From Excoecaria cochinchinensis (lineage: Eukaryota > Streptophyta > Magnoliopsida > Malpighiales > Euphorbiaceae): a stretch of 64,000 nucleotides of DNA. Below the pieces are notes generated by a model. It saw only the letters and a list, made by a program, of their open reading frames with translations, searched no databases and was not told where the DNA came from. Location of the stretch: assembly GCA_947683425.1 (NCBI GenBank), contig CANTUQ010000112.1, positions 12,911,501 through 12,975,500 on the forward strand, in the 5' to 3' direction. The stretch's first letter is position 1, and the number at the start of each line of letters is the position of its first letter. A program made the translations under genes and the position numbers. Shown here one piece after another: positions 12,257-22,235 of this stretch.

Positions 12257-12842
12257 GAGACGCTACGACAAACGACCGTCGCTCATTAAGCGAGTCACGG
12301 ACAACCCGTCTTTCATCCCTTAATGGCTTCTCTACATTTTTGCATGGCCCATGTGTAGACACCGGGTCCCGAGCTCAGTATAAAAATGTCAATAATAATT
12401 TTGGATCCTTGATAATTCCCTCCGAAAAAAAAAATATATATATGTGATAATATATAAATATGTGTGTGTAAAATTTAATTAGTTAATGTCGTTTGTTAAT
12501 TAATTAGTTAATTGGTTAGTTAATTAGTTAATATTATTGTAATTAAAGTGCATGTAAAATTAAAGTTTAAAGTGTATAATTAATTAGATAAAATATATAT
12601 ATGTGATAATTTAAATGGATTAAATGGTGTAATGTTTAATTAATTAGACAAATTATATATTAAGTAGATTAATTATGTCAATGTGTAATGTTTAATTAAT
12701 ATATGCATGTTTAATTAAATTAGTATGTGTGTGTATTAGTTTTAATTAAGTTAGATTAATTAAGATATGAAAATGGGAGGAATTATTTGAAGGCATGAAA
12801 ATTGAGGAAATGACCATTGTGCCCTTAACCCTAATTTGAGGG

Positions 12843-12852
12843 TGTATAAAAA
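12843..12852 (+). promoter_or_regulatory. A LTR TATA box (TGTATAAAAA)
   Basis: This is a TATA consensus at the U3/R transition. It is followed by a purine-rich stretch and a GC-rich leader like that of a plant 5' UTR. The same box occurs in the 3' LTR at about 23100. Confidence 0.7.
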
Positions 12853-13438
12853 GAACAAGATGAGCAAAAATAAGGGAGCTCTCTCATTCGGCTGGAACAA
12901 AAAAAAAAAGAAAAGAAAAGAGAAAAGAAAGATACACAGAGAGGAAGGAGGTCGGCTGAAGAACAAAAAAAGAAAAAAAAAAATTTAAAGAGATCAAGAA
13001 AGAATTGAGAGCAAGAGAGGGCCAAAGTAAGGTAAGGGAAAAGAAATAAAAGAGAGAGGAGCAGGGACCAGCCAAACGAAACCGACGCAGACCACCGGAG
13101 AAGAAAAAAGAAAGGAAAAAAGGAAAGGAAGGGCGGGAGCTCCGCCGGCCAACCACCGCCGCACACGGCGGCACGCGCCCCACCGGAAGAACCAGAACCT
13201 CCGGACGAAGCCCCTCGCACCAGCCGTTCCTCCATCGGAACCCGGCAGACGGCGCTTGGAGAAGATCGGCGAGGAGAAGCCCGCAACGCTCCGACGCGAT
13301 TTCCGGCGACAACCGACTTCCTTCCGGCGCGTGACCAGCTCCGGCGAGATCCTCGGGCGCCGATCTATCTTCCGGCATAGGAGGTGACGGCCACCCTTGC
13401 TCCGGCGGCACTCCGGCGAGGTAAATCCCTATTTTCTT

Positions 13439-13440
13439 TA

Positions 13441-13515
<75 letters not shown>

Positions 13516-13628
13516 TTATTTATTTAATTTCTGATTTATTAATATTAATATTATTATTATTATTATTATTATTTATTTAATTTCTGTTTTATTATTATTA
13601 TTATTATTATTTATTTATTTAATTTCTG

Positions 13629-13689
<61 letters not shown>

Positions 13690-13756
13690 GTTATTGTTAT
13701 TATATGGTTATTGTTAATTAATTGTTATGTTTGTGTATTATTAGTATTTTGTGTTA

Positions 13757-13806
<50 letters not shown>

Positions 13807-13861
13807 TATTTAATTTCTGTTTTATTATTATTATTATTATTATTTATTTATTTAATTTCTG

Positions 13862-13892
<31 letters not shown>

Positions 13893-13948
13893 GTTATTAT
13901 ATGGTTATTGTTAATTAATTGTTATGTTTGTGTATTATTAGTATTTTG

Positions 13949-13979
<31 letters not shown>

Positions 13980-13992
13980 TATTTAATTTCTG

Positions 13993-14031
<39 letters not shown>

Positions 14032-14105
14032 CATTATTATTATTGTTATTATATGGTTATTGTTAATTAATTGTTATGTTTGTTTATTATTAGTATTTTG
14101 TGTTA

Positions 14106-14150
<45 letters not shown>
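13439..14150 (+). repeat. Compound ATT microsatellite in A 5' LTR
   Basis: Long (ATT)n runs are broken by two recurring inserts: TTTATTTAATTTCTGTTT and a ~65-bp block containing TTATATGGTTATTGTTAATT (three copies, near 13695, 13895 and 14045). The corresponding block in the 3' LTR (23699-24392) has different run lengths, so this is the main length difference between the LTRs. It yields poly-Ile/Leu/Tyr ORFs without meaning. Confidence 0.9.
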
Positions 14151-14151
<1 letters not shown>

Positions 14152-15127
14152 TCTACTTTATATTTTATATGTTGATCTACTAATGTGTTAATTCATTTAA
14201 ATATGTCATTTAAACTTATTTATCACCTAATATGCATGCTTCATTTAATTTATTTATTATTATTTGCTTTAGTTGAATTTCTTGTTTCGATTACTAAGAT
14301 TAAGTTTGTTTGTATTTGTTGTCGGTGTCAAATGCTTGCGTTCCCCTGTTTGAGCACCCGTGCGAATGAAGGAGGAGATCCAAGGAGTTGTTATTTTTCA
14401 TTGTACTTGTTATTTTTTCCTTTGTCTGTTTTATTGAGTTATTTGGCATGTAATAATTAATTAAACCATTTATTTTTTGCACGCTTAATCAAAAATCACA
14501 CAAAAATATTTTTACAAATAAACTTGGGTTTTCTAATAAAATGGGACCAAGGTCCTAGTTTTTCATCCAAAATAAATTGTCACTTTAAAATGATTTTCTT
14601 TAATTGTGCATGAGAGGACCAACGTCCTCAACATTAATAAATACCCCGTTTTATGTATGATTTATATTTTATTTACGATGGGGTTGTATTCCGCCTCTAG
14701 TTTTGTTGTAATTTAATTTTGTCTTTATTTTAAATTTTATTTACCGCTTTACATATGTGAATGATGTGTGCTTTAAATCCAATGCATTAATCGCATGAGA
14801 TGAAAAATGAAATTTTGTAATTCAAAAACCCATTTATAATTAACCAAGGCACCAATAAGTGTGAAGTTCCGGACACCATCTCTGGTTTAGACGGATAAGA
14901 GGTTAAACTTTCCCAATTTCTTGTAAATTGGGTGGCGACTCCAAAATACCTCAAAAGTGCCTAAGGGTGTTATGGCGATGGATGGTCCTTTTCAATGTTC
15001 TATTGTGAAAGGAGGTGCCGAAAATATCTCATAGCACCTAAGATCGAAAAAGACGCGAACCAAATCCCTCGAATCCTAAACGCGGATTCCCGAAGAGGGC
15101 CTTACTGGTTGACGGCGCGCGTCACAG

Positions 15128-15146
15128 TGGCGACTCCACTGGGGAC
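15128..15146 (+). other. A primer-binding site (tRNA-Arg type)
   Basis: TGGCGACTCCACTGGGGAC begins 2 nt after the LTR and is complementary to the 3' end of a plant tRNA-Arg, as known for Ogre/Tat elements. B has the same core at 32117-32135 and 62418-62436. C at 38553 has a two-mismatch version. Confidence 0.85.
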
Positions 15147-16269
15147 TGTTTGTGACTTTGCTCTGAAAAATGTCTTGGTTAAAATGTATAATTGGATTTT
15201 TTAAACTAAAATTTCATCTCTCATCTAAATTGCATTGCATCCATGCTAGAGCCTTAGAATATGCTAGTTTGGTCCCTCTTTTAACCTCGGTGCGTTCCCG
15301 AAGCACGACCCTATTTTCACTCAATTTAGGGAAGTGTTAAGGATAATCACCAGCCCAAGCCTCGTGCCATCAAATGGTATATCAAATGGTGACCCGATCG
15401 GTCGTTATACTCGTGATGAGATAGACCCGTCGTGCAGGGACCATGCTTGGGTAGCCTTAAAGTAACATCACCCTGACCAAAGCTCATGTAATGGCAATAG
15501 ATACTTCCCCTAGGTTACTTGTACCATAATACTATGCTTGCTATGTGGGCCATCGTATATTATATAAGATCAATCAAATTAAATGGTTTTTATCAAAGGC
15601 TTTCATGCTCCGATGGGCCCATTTTAATTTAGTTGAATTATTTAAATATATAATGGCCAAAATTCATGCGCATGTGCTTTAAATTAAGAGTGTTATGCTG
15701 CCGGTTTTCCACCGCGCACCATGCGCGCCCGTTGGGTTCCCCGTTGACCCATGGGTCAAGCCCACCTAGAAAGAGACTATTTGACCTCGTGTGCGGGAGT
15801 TATAAGGTTGGAAGGATCTACTTGCTTGCATGTGTGTGTCTATGTTGCATAACACACGACCATTCATTGTATACGTCATTCATGCATGTTTTTATGATAA
15901 AATTAAAAATAAAAAAAAAATTAATTAAAAAAATGAAAAAATTAAAAAAAAAAATGCATTTCATTTTGTGTGTGAATATCCTTTTGTCTTCATATCATTT
16001 TACATGCATCACATTATGTCACTGTAATTTATTGATCTTTCTCTCATCTAGGACCACCTGCATAATTTACGATCATACATTGTATATATATCACTCATGC
16101 ATCATCCTAACAAAGTGAGTTATGCAGCCATCATAGATTCGTCCGGGTGGTCTAGGGATACTAGTGGACAGCTGATCAGGAAGTCCTAATCTCTGAGTTA
16201 TTTAAAGGGGCAATAGTTCTGGAGCCAGATTCAGAAAGTAGCAAGACTTCATCTTCAATAGTATCCAGT
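15147..16269 (+). other. A leader, conserved non-coding region
   Basis: No convincing ORF is present. The block 15240-15560 is strongly similar to the leaders of C (38660-38965) and B (minus, 32040-31700), although these elements differ in LTR sequence. Shared landmarks are AAGTGTTAAGGATAATCACC, the palindrome CCGATCGG (15394-15401) and AAAGCTCATGTAATGGC. Position after the primer site suggests packaging or dimerisation signals; this is inference. Confidence 0.75.
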
Positions 16270-18468
16270 ATGGCTGATCCTTCTAGAGAGTTCGAAGCTA
16301 CCCGTGCATTGATTACCGAAGAAGTGGGGAAGAGGATGGAGGAGTTTGAGGCTAGAATGATGACGATGATAGGCAACCTTGCCACTACCTTAGCCCCACC
16401 CAAGGGACGACAGGATACCGCTCTGACTTGGGGGCAAGATGAACAAAGGGCTACTAGAGAGGATCCCCCAGTGGCAGTTAATCCACCCATGGTTGAGCCA
16501 GGAGCGCCAATGCTTGTTGAACACAAAGAAGACCCCAAATCTGAGAGTGATTTATGGGAAGAGCAAGAAGAGCAGATGGTAGTAAAGGGGGAGTCGCCTA
16601 AGTTAGAGGATGAGATATGGAGAAAAATGGAAGAGAGGTTTGAAGCTATGACCAAGATGTTGAAAGTGGATGGAAGGATGAATCCTGAAGACCGAGAGCT
16701 AGATAGTGAAGACTTGATACCTCAGAACTTTAAGATTCCTGATATTCCCAAATTCGATGGCACTTCTGATCCCACTACACATGTGAAGCAGTATTCATTG
16801 GTAATGAAGGGCACTACCTTAACAAAGAGGCAAAAGATTGAATATTTTTGTCTGAGCTTGACAGGCCCTGCAGTGGACTGGTATCATGGGTTAGACAAAA
16901 GATCCAAAGAAGATTGGGACTTATTGACTGAAGAATTCCTGAGGCAGTATGACTGTTATACAAGGATGGAGGTTACTCTAAAAGATTTGGAGCTACTGTA
17001 CCAAAAGGCAGACGAGTCATTCCATGAGTACTTAACCCGATGGAGGAAACGAGTAATGGAGATGAAGAAGAAACCGGATACTCCGGACCAGATTAGGATA
17101 TTCATCAGGAATGCTAGTCCATATTTAAAAGATGGGTTAAAGATGAAAGGGCTAAAGGACTGGGAATCCTTAAAGGATATAGCCATTGAAGTTGAGGCGG
17201 AGCATTTGGACAATATAGCTAAATCTACAAATCTAGCCTTGGGCAAAAGCAAGGGAGATGGCAGCAGTAATGGGGGCAATACTAAGGTAGCAGAAGTCTC
17301 AGCCACGGGAATAGCTCCTAAACACCTCACTATCTTGGGCAGACCATTATCTTGGCACTTCACCCGTCTCATCAAGGAAGGGAAGTTACAACCCTTGCCA
17401 GCTGGGCCTGCCCCAAGTCAAGGAAAGCCCGAGCATAGAACCGACTGGTATTGTGCATATCACCAGTACACAGGGCATAGAACAGACTATTGTCGTCCTT
17501 TAAGGGATCGGATTCAAGACTTGATCGACAGTAAACAAACCACTAATCCTGAGCAAAAGGAGGATAAGAAGTCGACCTGTATTGCCATGGTTGGGTCAGG
17601 CTTACCTGAATGGTACGTACTGCAAGACTTGTTTGGAAATGAGACTGCCACTGTTGCTCACCCTGAGATAGACGAAAGGAGGGTTCTCGTAGCAATGATA
17701 GATTGTTGGTCCACTAGCGAAAGCGAAGAAGAAGTTGGAGAAGATAAAGGAGAGGGATCTGACCAAGTACTAAGAGAGGCCAATTCTTCACGGACTGAAG
17801 AGACTTGTGCCTTAATTGCCAGGGAGGTGGACAAAAGGCTCGAGGAACTTGAAAAGAGGTTATGGGCCGCAGTTAAGGAAAGGATGGATGCCATGGCGCT
17901 AGTTCTCCAATCTCAAATGATGGCTACTGTTGAGAAGGCCTATGCATTGACTACAGCAACATCTCCTTGTACTTCCAAGTCCGGAGGCAGGAAGCCACTT
18001 GATTCACCAGTTGGACAGAGGGGTGATAAGAGGCCTACTTTGGAATGTGGCATTATGCTGGAAAGGGATGGAGATTCGGCGAGTATGCATGCCCCAAAAA
18101 GTGCAAACCTAAGTATCCACAACGTCAATAAGGGCAATGCTAAGAAGACGAGAGTACCAGCTGTGAAAATGAATCAAAGGCATTATTCTAATTTGGGTAG
18201 ATCTCTATCATGGGTTTTCAAGAAGCTAGTGAAAATAGGGATGTTGCAGCCACTGCCCGCTAAGCCAGCCAGAACCCAAGGACAGCCGGGGCATAGAGAT
18301 AATGAATATTGTGAATTCCACCAGCACACCGGGCATCTGACAGACAACTGTGCAAGACTGAGGCATCATATCCAGGATCTGATTGACAGTAAGCAGATTA
18401 CTGACCCCAAAAGGAGGGAGAAGAAGAAAGAGCCAGCCTACAATGCAGTCCCTCTACCAGATATGTGA
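16270..18468 (+). CDS. gag: A Gag, intact, with internal partial duplication (732 aa)
   Basis: This is a Tat-lineage Gag that would form the RNA-packaging particle. The ATG at 16270 (MADPSREFEATRALI) begins a predicted N-terminal coiled coil (about residues 1-40). The capsid domain spans about residues 150-320 (motifs FDGTSDPTTHVKQYS, GPAVDWYHGLD, EEFLRQYDCYTRMEV). A CHHC finger, CAYHQYTGHRTDYC, follows at about residue 396. A second N-terminal-like helix (CALIAREVDKRLEELEKRL, about residue 518) and a second finger, CEFHQHTGHLTDNC, near residue 680 follow, without a second capsid domain. It ends in YNAVPLPDM. It is the longest uninterrupted gag in the window. Confidence 0.92.
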   Translation: MADPSREFEATRALITEEVGKRMEEFEARMMTMIGNLATTLAPPKGRQDTALTWGQDEQRATREDPPVAVNPPMVEPGAPMLVEHKEDPKSESDLWEEQEEQMVVKGESPKLEDEIWRKMEERFEAMTKMLKVDGRMNPEDRELDSEDLIPQNFKIPDIPKFDGTSDPTTHVKQYSLVMKGTTLTKRQKIEYFCLSLTGPAVDWYHGLDKRSKEDWDLLTEEFLRQYDCYTRMEVTLKDLELLYQKADESFHEYLTRWRKRVMEMKKKPDTPDQIRIFIRNASPYLKDGLKMKGLKDWESLKDIAIEVEAEHLDNIAKSTNLALGKSKGDGSSNGGNTKVAEVSATGIAPKHLTILGRPLSWHFTRLIKEGKLQPLPAGPAPSQGKPEHRTDWYCAYHQYTGHRTDYCRPLRDRIQDLIDSKQTTNPEQKEDKKSTCIAMVGSGLPEWYVLQDLFGNETATVAHPEIDERRVLVAMIDCWSTSESEEEVGEDKGEGSDQVLREANSSRTEETCALIAREVDKRLEELEKRLWAAVKERMDAMALVLQSQMMATVEKAYALTTATSPCTSKSGGRKPLDSPVGQRGDKRPTLECGIMLERDGDSASMHAPKSANLSIHNVNKGNAKKTRVPAVKMNQRHYSNLGRSLSWVFKKLVKIGMLQPLPAKPARTQGQPGHRDNEYCEFHQHTGHLTDNCARLRHHIQDLIDSKQITDPKRREKKKEPAYNAVPLPDM

Positions 18469-18900
18469 TCGGGTCTGATCCAGCATAGTGGCATATTTTG
18501 CGAGAACTACATGGATATGAATAGGTCGCTGACACTCGTCGGGAGAGTGGGGAAGAAGATTATGTTTTTAGACATTTGGTTCATTTTGTTTCAAGAACTC
18601 CTTATGACAGTTTGGTTATTTTCAATAAAATTGAACAAGTTTGCTTATTTGTATGGTATTCCTAATAATTTCATTTCACATGGTCATGATGCATTCATTT
18701 TGACACTAATTCAATTAATACGGCTCCATCTAGTCTCGGAACTTTGGGGAATCCAAACAAAATCTTGATAGCATCTGATATAACTCTTGAGGAGAGGATA
18801 ACTTTGAGAGATAAAAAAATAAAAAATAAAAAATAAAAAATAATAAAAAAAAGGGGCCTCTGCCTGGACCCGGTGTGACATGCATGCTGAAAATTGACAA
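18469..18900 (+). pseudogene. A pol remnant (linker upstream of reverse transcriptase)
   Basis: Starting just after gag, 18590-18880 is colinear with C at 42400-42700, the linker between protease/G-patch and reverse transcriptase. Matching blocks are AAATTGAACAAGTTTGCTT against C's KMNDFAYL region, AATCTTGATAGCATCTGATA, and the CCTGGACC stretch before RT. Protease and everything from reverse transcriptase onward are missing. It is not a functional gene. Ba keeps a piece of the same segment (29641-29826). Confidence 0.65.
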
Positions 18901-19338
18901 GGACGTTCTTGAGATCAGTACTACTTTCACGTGCCAACATGACGACGAACCGAATTTTGAAAGCCATTTCTTTGTATCCACAACATCTAAGTTGCATATG
19001 GCGTTACCAAATAAGATCAAACCCCGAAATCTACATCAAAAGTTGGACAAATAAGACTCAGGACCTCCATGAGAAATATATGACCCATCAGAACCAAACC
19101 CTATGACCTCTTTCCACCTGACCCCCTTTGAAATGTGCACCCTCAAAATCGATTATGATTGACCCTTGACCATCCAGAACCCTTATCGCCAAGTTTCTTG
19201 CTAAAACCCAATGCTTGACTAGATTGAATCACAACGGTCCCAGTGGTTAAGATGAAAAGTGCACGTATGTGTAACTTAATGACTGGAACGAAGTTTGCAA
19301 GGGAATGCTATTTGGGGGCGAGTTTTGTTCAAATCTCA
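18901..19338 (+). other. A internal region without recognised gene
   Basis: It contains short open stretches (for example DKDVLEISTTFTCQHDDEPN in one frame) that I cannot place in a family. It joins the pol remnant to the captured host fragment and may itself be captured sequence. Confidence 0.4.
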
Positions 19339-19472
19339 TTTGGATTTGTCAACTTTGAGAATGCAGATGATGCTGCTAGAGCTGTTGATGTGCTTAATAA
19401 AAAAAAATTGATGATAAGGAGTGGTTTGTTGGGAAAGCCCAAAAGAAATTTGAAAAGGACCTAAAAGGCTAA
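19339..19472 (+). pseudogene. Captured fragment of a host poly(A)-binding protein gene (RRM)
   Basis: Translation gives FGFVNFENADDAARAV, the RNP1 end of an RRM in plant poly(A)-binding proteins. After a single-base slip in an A-run near 19400, it continues DDKEWFVGKAQKKFEKD, the same protein's next residues. Poly(A)-binding proteins bind mRNA poly(A) tails. Only about 45 codons are present, so this is a transduced exon piece rather than a gene. It lies between the pol remnant and 3' region of A, in the sense orientation of the element. Confidence 0.8.
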
Positions 19473-19860
19473 TTCACAAACCATCCATCCAGCCCCTGCC
19501 GTTGGAAGGCCATTCCAGGATTTAAACCACCAAAACCGATAAAGTATCCCAGATCATCCAAGCCCGACTTGTCACCCTATCCCAACCATTGAAAGGCCAC
19601 CCCAGGGTTCGAACTGCCAAAGCCAATAAAGGCCGGACGTGAAACTTCATATTCAAGCCCCAAATAAGGAACCCATCAGCTCAACTAGTCTGCACAAGGG
19701 CTAAGACCAAGACTTCGATACCAAGAGGAGCCACTCTCAGAAGCAGCAGTCCCCCTGGCTGATGAAGATGAAAGCAAATTCAACTAATACTGACAAACTG
19801 AAGGAGGGTCCATGGCAGAGGCTAAAAAAAATGAATAAAAAATAAAAAAATAATAATAAA
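19473..19860 (+). other. A internal region, unrecognised
   Basis: There is no ORF of note. Two diverged direct repeats (about 19490-19560 and 19565-19640) share the pattern ATTCCAGGATTTAAACCACC / ACCCCAGGGTTCGAACTGCC. It may be more captured host sequence; origin unknown. Confidence 0.4.
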
Positions 19861-20600
19861 AAAAGAGAGAAAATATTCAATCAAGAAAACCTGCGAGGGA
19901 TGATTGATAACAGGAGTTTGATGCTCTCAAGATCTATCCCGAGATTAGATGAGGTCTCATATTTTTCGAGTTAATGCCAAATAGTGATCATGTATTATGA
20001 AATTAGATTGAAATATATGCATTTATGCAACAATGTATTGGTATAACCAGGGCAGTTCATCTTGCACACTCAAAGTTGTCTGAGCCCGATATAAAACTAG
20101 CACATTGTTATCATCTACCCTCTACCATTCCCGCTGCTCAGGCACTTCAGCTAACTCATCTTGCTACCTACTGTGAAGCCATCCCTACAAGCTCATACAA
20201 CCAATATCTGAGACATAAGCACATGCCAATCATACCCGAAATACTTTTCGCAACAACTCCAACTTCTCTCGCAAATAAAAAAAAAAAAAGGCCGTTAGAG
20301 ATGAAAACCGTGACTGGCGCTCTAAGCAAAAGTTAGGCCAAAGGGTAGGGTGAAAACCTGGGGACAGGCAGTCTGCCCTACAAAAAATGAAATAAATAAA
20401 AGCCGCTGGATTGGGTTGGGTCCATTCCAGGCAAAAAATAAGGCACAGGGTTATGTGAAAATCCAAGAAAGGACGCATTTCCCACTGAGAAAAGCTAGTG
20501 TGAAAATCCACAAGGGACGCACTATCTTTAATTAATGACTCCCGACACTTGGAGCGATAAGGCAGCATTACTTTGAATAACTTCCCTTTAAGCATGAGGT
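19861..20600 (+). pseudogene. A spacer plus antisense-gene relic that keeps the intron
   Basis: Positions 19861-20200 match the E1 post-pol spacer and 3' end of the antisense gene. Positions 20340-20590 match the antisense-gene intron (plus-strand motifs GTGAAAATCCACAAGGGACG and AATAAGGCACAGGGTTATGT), ending where the exon 1 tail GGAGCGATAAGG would lie. Most exon sequence is gone. The minus-strand ORF at 20595-20230 reads through the intron and is not taken as a gene. Confidence 0.6.
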
Positions 20601-20979
20601 TCAGGACGCAAATTGAAGTTTTGAGGGCAAAATGCTCATTGACCAGAGGGCAAAGATGTGCACGGGTCAGTTCTCTTTAGAAAGATTATGGACAAGAATC
20701 CAAAAAGTGAAGACGATGCTTTTCTAGATCCTTGGGGGCATCAGACAATGCCAAGCCGTGTCCTGAACGGACCCCTAACCACCTAGGACGTGGTCTATCC
20801 ATTTTTGCATACATCTCGTATCTGCATACAGCATTTTACACATGCATATAGTCTCTGCTATATTCCTGTATACACAGCTTTGCAGGAAAAGGCCAAACCA
20901 AGAGATAGCTTCGGCAGGACAAATTTAAGATGAAGCCTGCGCAAGGCTGAAATCGCGTAAACTGTAGAGTGATAACTCC
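20601..20979 (+). other. A 3' region, unrecognised
   Basis: This is non-coding sequence between the antisense-gene relic and the minisatellites. No motif recognised. Confidence 0.4.
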
Positions 20980-21215
20980 CTTTAAGTCCTCGTTCAAAAG
21001 GCAATATCTCAAAATCTTGAAGTCCTCTGAGGAGGCAAATTCCCCAAAGTCCTCTGAGGAGGCAAAATATTCAAGTCCTCTGAGAAGGCAAAACCTCAAA
21101 GTCCTCTGAGGAGGCAGAATCCTAAAGCCCTCAGAGGAGGCAAAATCTCAAAATCCTCTGAGGAGGCGAAATCTGAAAGTCCTCTCCGAGGAATCAAACT
21201 TTTCAAATCCTCGTA
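20980..21215 (+). repeat. A minisatellite I, left block (TCCTCTGAGGAGG unit)
   Basis: Tandem copies of a ~20-30-bp unit with core AAGTCCTCTGAGGAGGCAAA. The core TCCTC/GAGGA can fold back. The same unit returns at 22236-22492 on the far side of minisatellite II. Confidence 0.9.
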
Positions 21216-22235
21216 AGAGGTAATTCTTTAAGTCCTTGCTCAAAAGGCATTCCCAGTCTCTTCGGAGCATTACCTTTAAGTCCTTGTCCAACAGGCACCC
21301 ACAGTCTCTTCAAAAACATTATCTTCAAGTCCTTGCTCAAAAGGCATTCCCAGTCTCTTCGGAGCATTATCTCTAAGTCCTTATCCAACAGGCATCATCG
21401 ATATCTACAAAATATTATCCTTAAGTCCTTCTTTAAAGGCATTCTCAGTCTCTTCGGAGCATTATCCTTAAGTCCTTCTTTAAAGGCATTCTCAGTCTCT
21501 TCGGAGCATTATCCTTAAGTCCTTCTTTAAAGGCATTCTCAGTCTCTTCGGAGCATTATCTTTAAGTCCTTCTTTAAAGGCATTCTCAGTCTCTTCGGAG
21601 CATTATCCTTAAGTCCTTCTTTAAAGGCATTCTCAGTCTCTTCGGAGCATTATCCTTAAGTCCTTCTTTAAAGGCATTCTCAGTCTCTTCGGAGCATTAT
21701 CTTTAAGTCATTCTTTAAAGGCATTCTCAGTCTCTTCGGAGCATTATCCTTAAGTCCTTCTTTAAAGGCATTCTCAGTCTCTTCAGAGCATTATCTTTAA
21801 GTCCTTCTTTAAAGGCATTTTCAGTCTCTTCGGAGCATTATCCTTAAGTCCTTCTTTAAAGGCATTCTCAGTCTCTTCGGAGCATTCTCAGTCTCTTCGG
21901 AGCATTATCCTTAAGTCCTTCTTTAAAGGCATTCTCAGTCTCTTCGGAGCATTATCTTTAAGTCCTTCTTTAAAGGCATTCTCAGTCTCTTCGGAGCATT
22001 ATCCTTAAGTCCTTCTTTAAAGGCATTCTCAGTCTCTTCGGAGCATTCTCAGTCTCTTCGGAGCATTCTCAGTCTCTTCGGAGCATTATCCTTAAGTCCT
22101 TCTTTAAAGGCATTCTCAGTCTCTTCGGAGCATTATCTTTAAGTCCTTCTTTAAAGGCATTCTCAGTCTCTTCGGAGCATTATCCTTAAGTCCTTCTTTA
22201 AAGGCATTCTTAGTCTTTTCGAAGTATTACGTTCC
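21216..22235 (+). repeat. A minisatellite II (47-bp unit, about 16 copies)
   Basis: The regular unit contains TAAGTCCTTCTTTAAAGGCA followed by TTCTCAGTCTCTTCGGAGCA. Extra 20-bp copies of the second half sit near 21885, 22040 and 22060. The first copies (21216-21420) are more diverged. It lies in the 3' untranslated part, upstream of the purine tract. Confidence 0.93.

Larger units (their letters stand above)
3350..12353 (+). mobile_element. E1: decayed Tat-like Ty3/gypsy element (host of several insertions)
   Basis: E1 is the backbone of the left third: reverse transcriptase (3350-3844), then after solo LTR S the rest of pol (8404-10600), a 3' spacer, and an antisense gene (12134-10949). It is colinear with element C at 51175-55680. 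It is cut by E0 at 3350, by S at 3845, by A at 12354 and by B at 25591. None of its own LTRs lies in the window. Many stops and frameshifts make it the most decayed element here. Confidence 0.85.
12354..15126 (+). repeat. A 5' LTR (2,773 bp)
   Basis: It begins TGTAGACACCGGGTCC and ends GCGCGCGTCACA next to the primer site. In order: AT-rich U3; TATA box at 12843; purine-rich then GC-rich leader (12890-13420) with the hairpin CCGCCG/CGGCGG near 13155 and a donor-like CGGCGAG/GTAAAT at about 13421; an ATT microsatellite block (13439-14150); two conserved inverted repeats (14544-14555 and 14613-14628); and a 3' part with the primer-site-like GGTGGCGACTCC near 14930. The long minus-strand ORFs over the GC-rich part are not regarded as genes. 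Confidence 0.92.

Noticed and set aside
12831..13411. Long minus-strand ORFs (151 and 175 codons) in the A LTR, repeated at 23088-23668
   Set aside because: They follow only from the GC-rich and purine-rich leader on the plus strand, overlap each other in different frames and are low complexity.
13711..14191. Poly-Ile/Leu/Tyr ORFs
   Set aside because: Translation of the ATT microsatellite; lengths change between the two LTR copies.
16176..16655. Minus-strand ORF of 159 codons opposite gag of A
   Set aside because: Shadow frame of a real Gag coding region with no family resemblance; similar shadows at 16956-17375 and 17658-18137.
21216..22235. CRISPR-like regular array
   Set aside because: The 47-bp units are continuous tandem repeats without unique spacers, in a plant retroelement 3' region.
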